A stretch of DNA of 64,000 bases from Desulforhopalus singaporensis (GCF_900104445.1 NZ_FNJI01000010.1:1-64000); one strand, 5' to 3'. Counted from the stretch's first letter, positions 27,009 through 36,403 are shown. A program made the numbers and translations. Notes: generated from the sequence alone by a model not told the origin.

Positions 27009-27947
27009 ATGAAACAACAACCGGATATCTCCTACCAGAATGACACCGCTCTTGATGAGGCCATGGTCGCTCTTGCTGAAAAAATCGACCGCTGGACATT
27101 GGCCAGGGGCAATGAACCGGCAACTGCTTATCCGCCCCTTTCTATCTATCGGCAGGAAGCGCCTACTGAGCTGATAAGTTATCTGCAGGAGCCGTCCCTT
27201 TGCCTGATTGTCCAGGGTAAAAAACGGGTATTTCTTGGCGAGGAAACGTACTATTACGACAAGGACCATTATTTGATAACGGCAGTTGATCTGCCGATCA
27301 TTGCCCAGATCTTTGAGGCGAGCAGCAACGATCCCTACCTGGGGCTTACGCTCAAGCTCGAAAAAAAGCAGATTGCGCAGATGTTGCTGGATGATCACAT
27401 ATCAATCTCCCGCAATCAGGCTTCAGATCGAGGACTGGTCGTCAGCAAGATTGAACTGGAAATAGTTCAAGCCATATTACGGTTGATCGATCTTCTCGAG
27501 CATCCGGCTGATATTCCCGTACTGGCTCCTCTTATTCAGAGAGAAATATTGTATCGCCTTCTGATCAGCGAACAGGGCAAACGGTTGCAGCAAATTGCAA
27601 TGGTCGGCAGCCACAGCCACCAGATTGCCCGCGCGATTGAATGGCTCAAGGAAAACTACGCCAAGTCTTTCAAAGTGGAGGATTTGGCGACGTATAGTGG
27701 TATGAGCACATCAAGTCTGCACTATCATTTTCGTGCCCTGACGGCGATGAGCCCCTTGCAGTTTCAGAAAAGACTGCGATTAAACGAGGCAAGGCAGCTC
27801 ATGCTCATGGAACAAAAAGATGCGACAACGGCAGCCTTTGAGGTTGGCTATGAAAGCCCTTCACAGTTCAGCCGCGAATACAGTCGCCTGTTTGGAAATC
27901 CTCCGTCAAGGGACATAAAAAAGCTGCATGAGACGACGATGCACTGA
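27009..27947 (+). CDS. AraC-family transcription regulator (YqhC-like N-terminal domain)
   Basis: 312 aa. Start ATG 27009 has GGAGG six bases upstream; a Met 21 bases earlier lacks one. Residues 60-170 match the AraC_N domain (EPSLCLIVQGKKRVFLGEET and the YYYDKDHYLIT strand). Residues 215-305 carry two HTH motifs (AIEWLKENYAKSFKVEDLAT, and AAFEVGYESPSQFSREY). In Escherichia coli, YqhC of this type activates the aldehyde reductase gene yqhD; a YqhD-like gene lies 2.5 kb away here. It is divergent from the cupin-MBL-cyclophilin group. The effector, probably an aldehyde, is inferred. Confidence 0.9.
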   Translation: MKQQPDISYQNDTALDEAMVALAEKIDRWTLARGNEPATAYPPLSIYRQEAPTELISYLQEPSLCLIVQGKKRVFLGEETYYYDKDHYLITAVDLPIIAQIFEASSNDPYLGLTLKLEKKQIAQMLLDDHISISRNQASDRGLVVSKIELEIVQAILRLIDLLEHPADIPVLAPLIQREILYRLLISEQGKRLQQIAMVGSHSHQIARAIEWLKENYAKSFKVEDLATYSGMSTSSLHYHFRALTAMSPLQFQKRLRLNEARQLMLMEQKDATTAAFEVGYESPSQFSREYSRLFGNPPSRDIKKLHETTMH

Positions 27948-28018
27948 TCATCACTGCCTGCTGCCCAGCTTTTAAAAGACTCACCTGTTCATCCGTTCTC
28001 ACTGTCACAATCCGTTTC

Positions 28019-28066
28019 TACAAACAAAAGATCCCCTGTTGATAAGCTGGGGATCTTTTGTTTGTA
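28019..28066. terminator. Bidirectional terminator between convergent genes
   Basis: An 18-bp perfect stem (28019-28036 with 28049-28066) encloses a 12-base loop. Its arms run from A-rich to GATCCCC and back through GGGGATC to T-rich, giving a U-tract on either strand. It sits between the AraC gene (+) and the alpha/beta hydrolase gene (-). Confidence 0.88.
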
Positions 28067-28109
28067 ATGGCCGCAGAAAATCTGAGGTAAACGTTTGCGA
28101 TGCTCTAGG

Positions 28110-29168
28110 CTACTTCAGGTGTTGGCTGAAAAACGAGGTCAGTTTATCAAACGGAATCATATCCACCCTGTCATACAAGTCTATGTGCCTTGCTCCGGGC
28201 ACTATAACAAGTTCTTTCGGCTCGGCAGCCATTGCAAACGCATCTTCGGTGAAATATCTGGAGTGCGCGTTTTCACCCATGATGAACAGGATCGGTCGTG
28301 GAGAAATGGACTTGATGTAATTCATCAGTGGAAAGTTCATGAATGCCATATTGCTGGTCAGGGTAAACGGACCATGCGACCTGGGATGGTGACCCCGCTC
28401 CATTGCATAATACTCCCAGAATTCACTTGAAATGGGGTCCATTTCTTGCGGAATTGAATCAACCGCTTCTACCGGGAATCCTTCCGGCAGAAGTGGGCTG
28501 GTGCTCGCAAAATCCTTCCAGCGCTGCTCGCCCAATTGTTCAAGCGCCTTGCGGCGCTGCTCAGGTGTGGTTGAATCCTTCCAGCCGTTACGGATTACAC
28601 GGCTCATATCGTACATGCTTAGCGTGGCAACGGCTTTGATACGCTGGTCAACCTGTGCAGCAGTAAGGGCAAATCCCCCGCTTCCGCAAATGCCGATAAC
28701 ACCAATTTTTTTTCTGTCCACAAATGGCCGGGTACCCAGGAAATCGACACCTGCACTGAAATCCTCAACGAAGATATCGGGAGATGAGACGTGTCTTGGC
28801 TGGCCGCTGCTTTCACCGTTGTATGATTCATCAAACGCCATGGCAACAAAGCCTCTTTGGGCAAGGGTTTGTGCATAAATACCGGCTCCCTGCTCCTTGA
28901 CGCCGCCATAGGGAGTACCGACAAGGATGGCTGGGTATTTTTTTGAACTTTCCAGGTGTGTTGGAAGATACATATCAGCAGCGATGGTGATTCCGTACCT
29001 GTTGTGGTAATGCACTTTCTGATGGTCTACCTTGTCGCTTCTGGTAAAGGTCTTGTCCCAGATATCCGAAGCCGCAGATACAGCAGCAACAGATGTCAAG
29101 AGCAGCAATGCAGCAAGAGAAATTACGCGTATATTCATATTGTTAAGCCACATACATAAAGTTTTCAC
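28110..29168 (-). CDS. Exported alpha/beta hydrolase (dienelactone hydrolase-like)
   Basis: 352 aa, beginning at GTG 29166-29168 with AAGGAG and a suitable spacer. A signal peptide extends to about residue 33 (VISLAALLLLTSVAAVSAAS). The fold is alpha/beta hydrolase: nucleophile elbow GICGSGGFALTAA, with the Ser of GSG; the catalytic Asp or Glu lies near FIMGENAHS; the His is in VPGARHIDLYD. Relatives are YcjY-type hydrolases of unknown substrate. Adjacent reductase and TetR genes suggest detoxification. Note the elbow reads G-C-G-S-G-G, a less common form of GxSxG. Confidence 0.85.
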   Translation of the reverse strand: MKTLCMWLNNMNIRVISLAALLLLTSVAAVSAASDIWDKTFTRSDKVDHQKVHYHNRYGITIAADMYLPTHLESSKKYPAILVGTPYGGVKEQGAGIYAQTLAQRGFVAMAFDESYNGESSGQPRHVSSPDIFVEDFSAGVDFLGTRPFVDRKKIGVIGICGSGGFALTAAQVDQRIKAVATLSMYDMSRVIRNGWKDSTTPEQRRKALEQLGEQRWKDFASTSPLLPEGFPVEAVDSIPQEMDPISSEFWEYYAMERGHHPRSHGPFTLTSNMAFMNFPLMNYIKSISPRPILFIMGENAHSRYFTEDAFAMAAEPKELVIVPGARHIDLYDRVDMIPFDKLTSFFSQHLK

Positions 29169-29258
29169 TCAACTCTCCTTGACTTATTGGTTTCATTTTG
29201 CACAACATTTTCCACAAAACGATTAATCGCCAGGGAAGAATCCTTTTTTTCAAAAAAC

Positions 29259-30449
29259 TTACAAAGCCGACCGTAATACCTCGACAATATCCTGCTTGCT
29301 CATTGTCGGACGCCCAAGGAGGTTGCCATCCTCGTCACGGAGAACCAGCGCAGAATCTTCCGCATACCGGGTAAACAATTCATCACCGATACCGAGAGCC
29401 GACAGCCGTGTCGGGCAACCGATGGACTTGAGGAAAGCTTCATAGGCATCGATACCAGCAAGGGCGCAGTCCATGTCATCACTTCCTTTTGGTTTGAGGT
29501 TGAAGATACGCTCCCCAAACTGCACAAACTTGGCAGGACGAACTTTCGCCGCAAACCGCATCCAGGCCGGATTCACTATCGCAAGGCCGGCGCCATGGGT
29601 GATGTCGTGATGGGCGGAGATTGCGTGCTCAATCATATGTACCGGGAAACCGGCAGGATTCATCCCGGCGGCCATGAAGCCGTTCAGGGCAAGTATAGAA
29701 GCCCACTGCAGATGCGTACGCGCCTCCAGATCGTTGCCATCTGCCAAAGCTCTTTTTCCATAGTCGATGGTGTTGAGGATAACGCCTTCGGCAAAACGAT
29801 CCTGAACAGGAGTATCATCAATACCGTTGAAATATGCTTCGGTTACATGGACAATTATATCGCAGATACCGTAGGCGGTCTGATCTTTGGGCACGGTAAG
29901 GGTAAGTTCCGGATCAACCAGGGCGACAGCGGGATAGAGAGCCTCTGTTTGCACAAAGGATTTTATCTTGGTCTCATCGTTGCTGATAACTGCACCACAA
30001 TTCATTTCCGAGCCGGTGGCGGCAAGGGTCGGGACCGTGACAACCGGCAGGGTTTCAGTCGGAATTACCCAGTCTTGCTGTCCGTGACCAATAAGATCCC
30101 AGGGCTCGCCATCATACAGGGCTGCCGCACCAATAACTTTTGAGGCATCCATGGTGGAGCCGCCACCCAGCGCAATAACAACTTCACATTTTTCATCACG
30201 CACCAGCTGTGCTCCGCGGGCAACCGATGTGATTCTTGGGTTAGGCTCAATCCCTGCACACTCAACCCAGGTAATACCTTCCCGTTCTAGGGATGCGACA
30301 GCACGGTCAAAAATTCCGTTTCGTTTGACGCTACCGCCACCAGTTACCAGCAGCGCCCGTCTGCCTATTCTTTTGACCTCTTTACCAAGACGCTTCAGGT
30401 TGCCTGCGCCAAATATAAGACGAGTGGGATTATAAAATTCAAAATTCAT
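29259..30449 (-). CDS. Iron-containing alcohol dehydrogenase (YqhD/butanol-dehydrogenase-like)
   Basis: 396 aa from ATG 30447-30449, with AAGGAG six bases upstream. A Rossmann-type N-terminal domain (ALLVTGGGSVKRNGIFDRA, and the GGGSTMDASKVIG dinucleotide loop) is followed by the metal domain, whose ligands are Asp and His in AYGICDIIVHVTEAYF, His in VHMIEHAISAHHD and His in THGAGLAIV. Such enzymes reduce short aldehydes with NAD(P)H or oxidise alcohols. A TetR regulator lies 232 bases upstream on the same strand, and an AraC gene of the YqhC type lies nearby. Confidence 0.9.
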   Translation of the reverse strand: MNFEFYNPTRLIFGAGNLKRLGKEVKRIGRRALLVTGGGSVKRNGIFDRAVASLEREGITWVECAGIEPNPRITSVARGAQLVRDEKCEVVIALGGGSTMDASKVIGAAALYDGEPWDLIGHGQQDWVIPTETLPVVTVPTLAATGSEMNCGAVISNDETKIKSFVQTEALYPAVALVDPELTLTVPKDQTAYGICDIIVHVTEAYFNGIDDTPVQDRFAEGVILNTIDYGKRALADGNDLEARTHLQWASILALNGFMAAGMNPAGFPVHMIEHAISAHHDITHGAGLAIVNPAWMRFAAKVRPAKFVQFGERIFNLKPKGSDDMDCALAGIDAYEAFLKSIGCPTRLSALGIGDELFTRYAEDSALVLRDEDGNLLGRPTMSKQDIVEVLRSAL

Positions 30450-30681
30450 CGTTTTCTCCTTGTTTGCGTTGATATGTGGGCTCATCCTGAGTGGATGATC
30501 CAACTATAAGCCCCAAAAGAAGAAACCGTTAGAAAGATACTCCAGAGTTATTGCCTGATTCTCCAAAACCACATCGAAACACTATAATGAGAATAATGAG
30601 AAATACGAACAGGAACTCATTGCCTGCAGGCAGGGGATTCAAGCGTAAGCGGGAGCCTGATCGGTCTTTACTGTCGTTTTC

Positions 30682-31323
30682 TCAGACGCCAACACCTAAA
30701 ATTCGTGAAAACAAATCGTTAAGTTTGCTGGCAATATCTTCAGTACGTTGTGTGCCCATGATGGCTTCATCACATCCTCCGCGAAAGCTGTAAAACATAA
30801 CGACAGCAGTCCAGTGCGCATCATCAACCTTCCAGGCATCCGCCTTGGTGCCATCGGAAATCAATCTTGTGAGATATCGTGTTATTTGCGCATCGGCCAT
30901 GGCATTTCGAAATGGCATACCCGGCCCATAGATCACCACGTCATGGAGCGCATGCATTTCAAAGTAAGCATCGACAGCCCCCTCTATCCACGCTCCGATG
31001 CGACCTTGCCAATCATCGACAGGACAGCTGTCTACACGCAGCCTGATACGGTTCATTACTTCCGACTCGAACCCTTCGCGCAGTACCTGAAGCAGTTCAG
31101 CCTTGTTTGAAAAATAGTGATAAAGTGTACCCTTGGCGCAATCGGCAGCCGCGGCAATTTCATCCATTGTCGTTGCTTCATAGCCTTTCTCGACAAATAA
31201 GGTACGTGCTGCTTCTATCAAGACTCCACGTCTCCGGTCCGCATTCCTTGGTCCCGACGGGGCACCGATTCGTCGAACAGCTTTAATTTTTGACCGCTTT
31301 TCAGCCGATGATGTTTTTTTCAT
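30682..31323 (-). CDS. TetR-family transcription regulator
   Basis: 213 aa. A basic N-terminus is followed by the TetR HTH: LIEAARTLFVEKGYEATTMD, then EIAAAADCAKGTLYHYFSNK. The C-terminal ligand-binding domain is divergent, as usual. It probably represses the alcohol dehydrogenase gene just downstream on the same strand or the divergent molybdopterin enzyme gene starting at 31640. Choice between these cannot be made from sequence; no clear operator palindrome stood out in the 316-bp space before 31640. Confidence 0.88.
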   Translation of the reverse strand: MKKTSSAEKRSKIKAVRRIGAPSGPRNADRRRGVLIEAARTLFVEKGYEATTMDEIAAAADCAKGTLYHYFSNKAELLQVLREGFESEVMNRIRLRVDSCPVDDWQGRIGAWIEGAVDAYFEMHALHDVVIYGPGMPFRNAMADAQITRYLTRLISDGTKADAWKVDDAHWTAVVMFYSFRGGCDEAIMGTQRTEDIASKLNDLFSRILGVGV

Positions 31324-31639
31324 GATATCCCCTCATCGTCCATACCGTACGATGCTTTTACTGTGCAGAACGCATTTTCGACCAACAGTCGAAATTAGTT
31401 TGACCGGAGGTCTATCTAAACATAAAATAGACGCAGAGAAAACCGTAAACAGAGGCAGCAGCGCAGCTTAATTGAGCAGTGATACCAGTTGATTTTCCGG
31501 AAAATCCTGTCTTGTATCTGCACAATTTACCGCAATCTTCGGGGAAATGACTGCATGCAACTATACTAACTGACATTGGAAAATCCATTACCCTGAAACA
31601 GCCGGGCTTATTATTGCCAATCAGGTCCTGGAGGCATAT

Positions 31640-33859
31640 ATGAAAAAATTTCGCAGAAGTTATTGCGGTCTTTGTCATCCGCGATGTGGAACCCTGCTCC
31701 ATTATGATGAAAACGGAAAAGTTGTCAAAGTCAGCGGCGACCCGGACCATCCTGTAACCCGTGGCGTTATCTGCGAACGAGGACGGTTGATGATCGATCA
31801 TCTTTATCATCCTCAACGGTTGAATTATCCTCTGAAAAGGATTGGTAAGAAAGGAGAAGGCTGTTGGCAGCAGATATCCTGGGATCAGGCCCTTGACGAA
31901 GTGGCGGAAAAACTATCAACGTTAAGAGAAAAATACGGAGCCGAAACTCTTGCTTTCACCCATGGTACAAAACGCACTTATCATTGGGATTGTCGCCGTT
32001 TTTTTAACCTCTTTGGGTCCCCCAACACCTGTGGTGTCAACACTATCTGCATGTGTCCGAGCTACGCTACCGAATTTGCCACCTACGGAGGCATGATCCT
32101 TGGCAGCGAGGTACCCGCGGCCAAGTGTGTCGTCTTATGGGGTTGCAACGCTTCGCAATCAAGCCCAACGGGGCTCTATCCCAAAATCGTCCAAGCTCGC
32201 AAAAATGGCGCAAAGCTGATTGTCATTGATCCCCGGGAAATAAAAGAGGTGGAGAAATCCGATTTATGGTTGCAGATCCGCCCAGGTACCGACCTTGCCT
32301 TGATGCTGGGGTGGATTCGCCTGATTATCGCCGAAAATCTGTACGACCATGAATTTGTATCTCGCTGGACAGTCGGCTTTGACGAACTAAAAGGTGTTGT
32401 TGAACCCTATATCCCGAAGATTGTCGCTGAAATCACATCGCTGCCCGAAGAGCTGATTATCGCCTCAGCACGAATGTATGCAACATCACGCCCGGCTGTG
32501 ATTCCCTTTGGCCTTGGCCTGGATAAACAGGGGGTCAATTCAACTCAATGCGCGCGTGGCAGGGCAATTATCCGCGCTATTACCGGTAACCTTGAGATCC
32601 AGGGCGGGGAGGTTTTTTCTTTAGCGGGTGATATAGGCAAAATCAGGGATTCCGAACATCTCGAATTGAACCATCTGCTGCCTGAAAGTCAAAGAATTAA
32701 ACAGCTTGGAGCGGACCGATACCCCTTTTTCGGTTTTCCAGGATGGGAAAAAACTTCTGCCGCCAACCAAAAGCTACCGGAAGGATACATGGCCCCACCT
32801 GAGGCATGGCATTCCAACCTGGCACATGCCAGGGAAGTTATGAACGCCATCATTACGGGCAATCCGTATCCCGTGACGGCAGCTATATCTTTGGCCAACA
32901 ACCCCCTTCTGGCACTACCGAACACCAAACGTGTATTCGCCGCCCTGCAGGCGCTGCAATTGTATGTGGTTGTTGATTACTACATGACCCCGTCAGCGGC
33001 CCTGGCCGATTTCGTTTTCCCGGCTGCATCCACTGTGGAGACCCCAGAACTCTGGTTGACCAGCAGATTCTGCATGGCGTGCCCCCAGGGAGTAGACGCC
33101 TTGTATGAACGACGCAACAGCTATGATTTTTATCGTGGACTGGGGCTACGGTTAGGCCAGGAAAAATACTGGCAATGGGAGACTGTTGAAGACGTGTATG
33201 ATCATTGCCTGGAACCGGTGGGGTTGACGTTTAATGAACTGAGTGACCGATACGGGATCTTTGGCGAGATGGAATATCGCCGGTATGAACGGTTTGGCTT
33301 TGGCACACCATCAGGAAAAGTCGAGCTGAAATCATCGATTTTCGAAGATCTGGGAGCAGCCCCACTGCCTCACTATCGTGAGCCGGTTTGGAGCCCCAGG
33401 GGGGATCTGGTCGTGGCTGAAGAGTATCCTCTGATTCTTATAACCGGAAGCCGTTTTATGCCCATGTATCATTCCGAGCAGCGGCAAATAAAAAAAGCCA
33501 GGGAAAAGGTGCCCGACCCGCTGGTCTCGATTCATCCAAAAACTGCTGAAGAACATGGGCTTTGTGAGGGTGACTGGGCAGTTATTTCCACCCCGTTGGG
33601 GTCGATACGTCAGCGCGTCAAGCTCTCAGATGCCATGCACCCCCAAATGGTCGATGTACAACATTCGTGGTGGTTTCCTGAGCGTGATCCGCATCTCCCG
33701 GAGCTCTTTGGCGTATTCGAATCAAACGCCAACGTTCTCTGTCCGGACGATCCTGAATTTTGCAGCCCGGAAATAGGCAGCTGGCCCCATTCCGCTTTGT
33801 TGTGTCGCATTGAAAAAGAGCAGCGAACTCAACCGGTCAGCTCTTGTAGACAGTTGTGA
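31640..33859 (+). CDS. Molybdopterin (Mo/W-bisPGD) enzyme of the acetylene-hydratase-like branch
   Basis: 739 aa, with GGAGG before the ATG and no export signal, so cytoplasmic. The [4Fe-4S] motif is C9-x2-C12-x3-C16-x28-C45. Residues 70-560 hold the DMSO-reductase-family core; a Cys in TICMCPSYA aligns with the metal-ligand Cys of Pelobacter acetylene hydratase. The C-terminal cap has GTPSGKVELKSSIFEDLG and HPKTAEEHGLCEGDWAVIST. The overall pattern follows acetylene hydratase closely, but the residue after the second cluster Cys, Asp13 in that enzyme and needed for its catalysis, is His13 here. A hydratase or oxidoreductase on another substrate is thus more probable. It is head-to-head with TetR and convergent with the NCS1 gene. 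Confidence 0.85.
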   Translation: MKKFRRSYCGLCHPRCGTLLHYDENGKVVKVSGDPDHPVTRGVICERGRLMIDHLYHPQRLNYPLKRIGKKGEGCWQQISWDQALDEVAEKLSTLREKYGAETLAFTHGTKRTYHWDCRRFFNLFGSPNTCGVNTICMCPSYATEFATYGGMILGSEVPAAKCVVLWGCNASQSSPTGLYPKIVQARKNGAKLIVIDPREIKEVEKSDLWLQIRPGTDLALMLGWIRLIIAENLYDHEFVSRWTVGFDELKGVVEPYIPKIVAEITSLPEELIIASARMYATSRPAVIPFGLGLDKQGVNSTQCARGRAIIRAITGNLEIQGGEVFSLAGDIGKIRDSEHLELNHLLPESQRIKQLGADRYPFFGFPGWEKTSAANQKLPEGYMAPPEAWHSNLAHAREVMNAIITGNPYPVTAAISLANNPLLALPNTKRVFAALQALQLYVVVDYYMTPSAALADFVFPAASTVETPELWLTSRFCMACPQGVDALYERRNSYDFYRGLGLRLGQEKYWQWETVEDVYDHCLEPVGLTFNELSDRYGIFGEMEYRRYERFGFGTPSGKVELKSSIFEDLGAAPLPHYREPVWSPRGDLVVAEEYPLILITGSRFMPMYHSEQRQIKKAREKVPDPLVSIHPKTAEEHGLCEGDWAVISTPLGSIRQRVKLSDAMHPQMVDVQHSWWFPERDPHLPELFGVFESNANVLCPDDPEFCSPEIGSWPHSALLCRIEKEQRTQPVSSCRQL

Positions 33860-33900
33860 CATGGAATTGACCTGGCCACTCTTTTTTAACAAAAAGACCA

Positions 33901-33951
33901 CCGCAAAAAGCTCCGGCGTAAGAAAATTGCTTGCGCCGGAGCTTTTTGCGG
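33901..33951. terminator. Bidirectional terminator, 22-bp stem
   Basis: Bases 33901-33922 pair with 33930-33951 (CCGCAAAAAGCTCCGGCG arm and its inverse) with one mismatched pair and a 7-base loop. It lies between the convergent molybdoenzyme and NCS1 permease genes, with A- and T-runs inside the arms. Confidence 0.8.
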
Positions 33952-33985
33952 AGCTGCTCCCCGGTTTTTACCGAGGATGTTCTGA

Positions 33986-35413
33986 CTATTCGTTTACAGC
34001 CACCCTCTCTTCGTTGGGAATAGGTGGAAAACCGATCTTCCGTGGTACAAGAAAAACCCTGGCCAGCACATAATAGCTGGCACCAGCGATCAGCGATGCG
34101 GGAAAAGCCGCCCCGCAGACGCGAAATACACTCTCAACATGGGGTACACACGTGACCGGATTGTAAATATAGAGGGAAATAGCGGTTCCTATGACACAGC
34201 TGGCAACAAACAAGACGTTGATGCCCTTCCAGTAATAATATGCGCTGTTGGCGCTGACATCGTAAATCTCCTTCATGTTTACATTCATTCTCCTCAGGAT
34301 GATGTCAACCACCCAGACAACCCCAAGCGGACCCAGCAACGCCCCGTAAAATGCGACAAAAGTGCCGTATTGATCGTAGGCCGCCGGGACAAGAATCAGA
34401 ATTATCACCAGCAAATTTATGGAAAGTGCCTGAAGCCAGGAAAGCTTCGGCCATACCACCCTTGCGGTCAAGGCGACGATATACATGGTGCAGATGCCGG
34501 AAAAGATATTGGCGATCCCGAGGAAAAACATGTAGAGCACAACCCAGATTCCCCCTATATCCTTGAGCAGGTAGACCGGATCGGTCACGCCCGCCACCAG
34601 ACCGCCGGCGATGGCCGGAATGCAGGCAATCGCCCAGATCGGCCCCCAACCCCACCATGTACCGTAAAACGCCGCCGATTCGCTTTTCGCCAGTCTGCAG
34701 TACACAGCAAAACTAAAAGGCCAGCTGAACCCGAGGCCCACGTTCATCTCGATCGCTATCATGAAACTGATCCACGGGTCTTTATGGAATCCTTCGGGTA
34801 CGATCTGCGCAATGTGGCTCCAGCCGTAATGGCTGAAAATTTTATAGGTCAGAATCGCCAGCAGGATGACAATACAGGGAGTGACGATACGGAAGAAAAA
34901 CTTTAATATCATCGCCGCCTTCCACAGAATCAGAAACGCCACGCCCAAAGCCACGAAGGACCAAAGTTCGGCGTTGGCCATCGGCCCGGTTACACTTAGA
35001 AAACCAAGCGATTCGTGCACCGTCCGGCCAAACATGACAATGGGTATCGACGTCCACCCGAGATACATCGGCGTGGTCACGGCAACGACAATGATCAAGG
35101 TTCCCAGGGGCCCGGCAACTGAGTTGGTGATTATTCCGTTGTCCAGGCCCCACCTGGCGATAAAAGGGCCGATGAGACAGTGAAAGAAAAGCGGCAGGGA
35201 ACATCCCACCACGCAGGCAATAATAGCCAGCGGCAGCGGAGTTGCCATCCCTGTCCAGGCTCCCAGCACCAGCATCCAAGTGGCCACGCTGAACGACACC
35301 TGGATAAGGATCATGTCGGTCATCCCCAGCTGACGCTCGCTGGGCAGCGTCGGCAGCCTGCTTTTTACAACTTCGTTTCGAACCATCTCGTCTGTTGTCT
35401 GTTTTGCACTCAT
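33986..35413 (-). CDS. NCS1-family permease (nucleobase/cation symporter-1 type)
   Basis: 475 aa with twelve hydrophobic segments. It matches the purine/cytosine permease family: the N-terminal PLPLAIIACVVGCSLPLFFH stretch, GLDNGIITNSVAGPLGT near helix 3, and helix 6 GLGFSWPFSFAVYCRLAKSE. NCS1 carriers take up nucleobases, allantoin, hydantoins or related ring compounds with Na+ or H+. The ligand here is unknown. AAGGGAA precedes the ATG. It is followed on the genomic plus side by the small membrane protein gene, the SnoaL-like gene and AOR, all on the same strand, so it is probably the distal gene of their operon. Confidence 0.88.
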   Translation of the reverse strand: MSAKQTTDEMVRNEVVKSRLPTLPSERQLGMTDMILIQVSFSVATWMLVLGAWTGMATPLPLAIIACVVGCSLPLFFHCLIGPFIARWGLDNGIITNSVAGPLGTLIIVVAVTTPMYLGWTSIPIVMFGRTVHESLGFLSVTGPMANAELWSFVALGVAFLILWKAAMILKFFFRIVTPCIVILLAILTYKIFSHYGWSHIAQIVPEGFHKDPWISFMIAIEMNVGLGFSWPFSFAVYCRLAKSESAAFYGTWWGWGPIWAIACIPAIAGGLVAGVTDPVYLLKDIGGIWVVLYMFFLGIANIFSGICTMYIVALTARVVWPKLSWLQALSINLLVIILILVPAAYDQYGTFVAFYGALLGPLGVVWVVDIILRRMNVNMKEIYDVSANSAYYYWKGINVLFVASCVIGTAISLYIYNPVTCVPHVESVFRVCGAAFPASLIAGASYYVLARVFLVPRKIGFPPIPNEERVAVNE

Positions 35414-35473
35414 ATTGTTTTCCCTTTATCATTATGTTTATCTGATACAGTACCTGAAAGTCTCACCCGCAAA

Positions 35474-35689
35474 TCAGTTCGGAAAATAGCTTGGGTAGAC
35501 CGAGAGAGCCCCCCAGATAAACAGCGCAACAAGGCCCAGGGTGAAATAAAACGAGGGAACAAGAGTCTTCAATGTGATAGGCTTTACTTCACAATTTTCG
35601 GTTCCCGGACCAAGATCGTGGTAGATACTTATTCTTTTTTTTGTCTCGTTGGTAATCATATCCATGAGTTGATCTGTGTTTTTTTGCAA
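35474..35689 (-). CDS. Small single-helix membrane protein with TTG start
   Basis: 71 aa when started at TTG 35687-35689, which has AAGGAG seven bases upstream; an internal ATG further in has no ribosome site. A soluble N-terminal half (KNTDQLMDMITNETKKRIS) is followed by one membrane helix (LVPSFYFTLGLVALFIWGAL) and the short tail YPSYFPN. I recognise no family. It lies 60 bases upstream of the NCS1 gene on the same strand, so it may be an accessory subunit of that permease; small partners are known for other secondary carriers but not to my knowledge for NCS1. Confidence 0.7.
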   Translation of the reverse strand: MQKNTDQLMDMITNETKKRISIYHDLGPGTENCEVKPITLKTLVPSFYFTLGLVALFIWGALSVYPSYFPN

Positions 35690-35788
35690 AGCGGTATCTC
35701 CTTGTGGTATGTGATGAAAACAGGAACCGGCCGAGGTTTGCGCCCACCGGTCCCCGGACATTCACCAAACTCTGGTTGCCGGATTTAT

Positions 35789-36289
35789 TTACTCAAGAAG
35801 TCCCAGCTGCTGGTAGAACCCGTATGCGTCGTAAAAATCACCGGAATAGACGATCTTGCCGTCTTTTATTTTCATCCATGTCAATCCGTTGATTTTAAAC
35901 CTTTTATTGGTAGCCTTGGTGCCGTCGCTCCAATCACCGGTATTGGTTCCGGAAAACGACCATTTCCATATCACGCTGTCGTCCTGGACCAGCACCTCAT
36001 TTTCCCTCTCCAGTTTGAGGTCAGGCACAGCGGTCATAAATGATTCCACTATCTCCTTTCTTACATTGGCGGGCCCGGACACCGGCTTGCCGACCGTAGC
36101 ATCGTAGAACACAATTTCTTTATCAAAATGAGAAGCACACGTTGCGGCATCATGACTGTTCCATCCGGCAATGTACGAATCCAGCACTTCCAGTGAAGTT
36201 GCTGCCTGGGCCATGACCGATGCCAGCAACAGGTAAAACGAGACGGCTACAACCAAGAAAGATGTTTTTGCCCTTTTTCTGTTGAACAT
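35789..36289 (-). CDS. Exported SnoaL/NTF2-like protein
   Basis: 166 aa, with AGGAGGAGAGG before the ATG. A signal peptide (residues 1-29, ending VMAQAAT) precedes a SnoaL-type fold: LDSYIAGWNSHDAATCASHF, VFYDATVGKPVSGPANVRKE, and WKWSFSGTNTGDW then RFKINGLTWMKIKDGKI. The family covers ester cyclases and small-molecule isomerases or binding proteins in a cone-shaped pocket. An exported member between an AOR gene and a permease gene suggests a periplasmic step in handling the same compound. The catalytic reaction cannot be predicted. Confidence 0.82.
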   Translation of the reverse strand: MFNRKRAKTSFLVVAVSFYLLLASVMAQAATSLEVLDSYIAGWNSHDAATCASHFDKEIVFYDATVGKPVSGPANVRKEIVESFMTAVPDLKLERENEVLVQDDSVIWKWSFSGTNTGDWSDGTKATNKRFKINGLTWMKIKDGKIVYSGDFYDAYGFYQQLGLLE

Positions 36290-36403
36290 TTTCCTCTCCT
36301 CCTGATGTGATGAGTGAACGGTTTTTCGGTGCGAAAAGAGTTCTTCTCACCGAAAGTTCTGGCGCAGCTGTTTGCTTTGCCAGAACGCTTGTAGTTGCAG
36401 ATA

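Noticed and set aside
31640-33859. Calling the molybdoenzyme an acetylene hydratase outright
   Set aside because: The overall similarity is good but the key Asp13 is His13, so the specific function is not supported.
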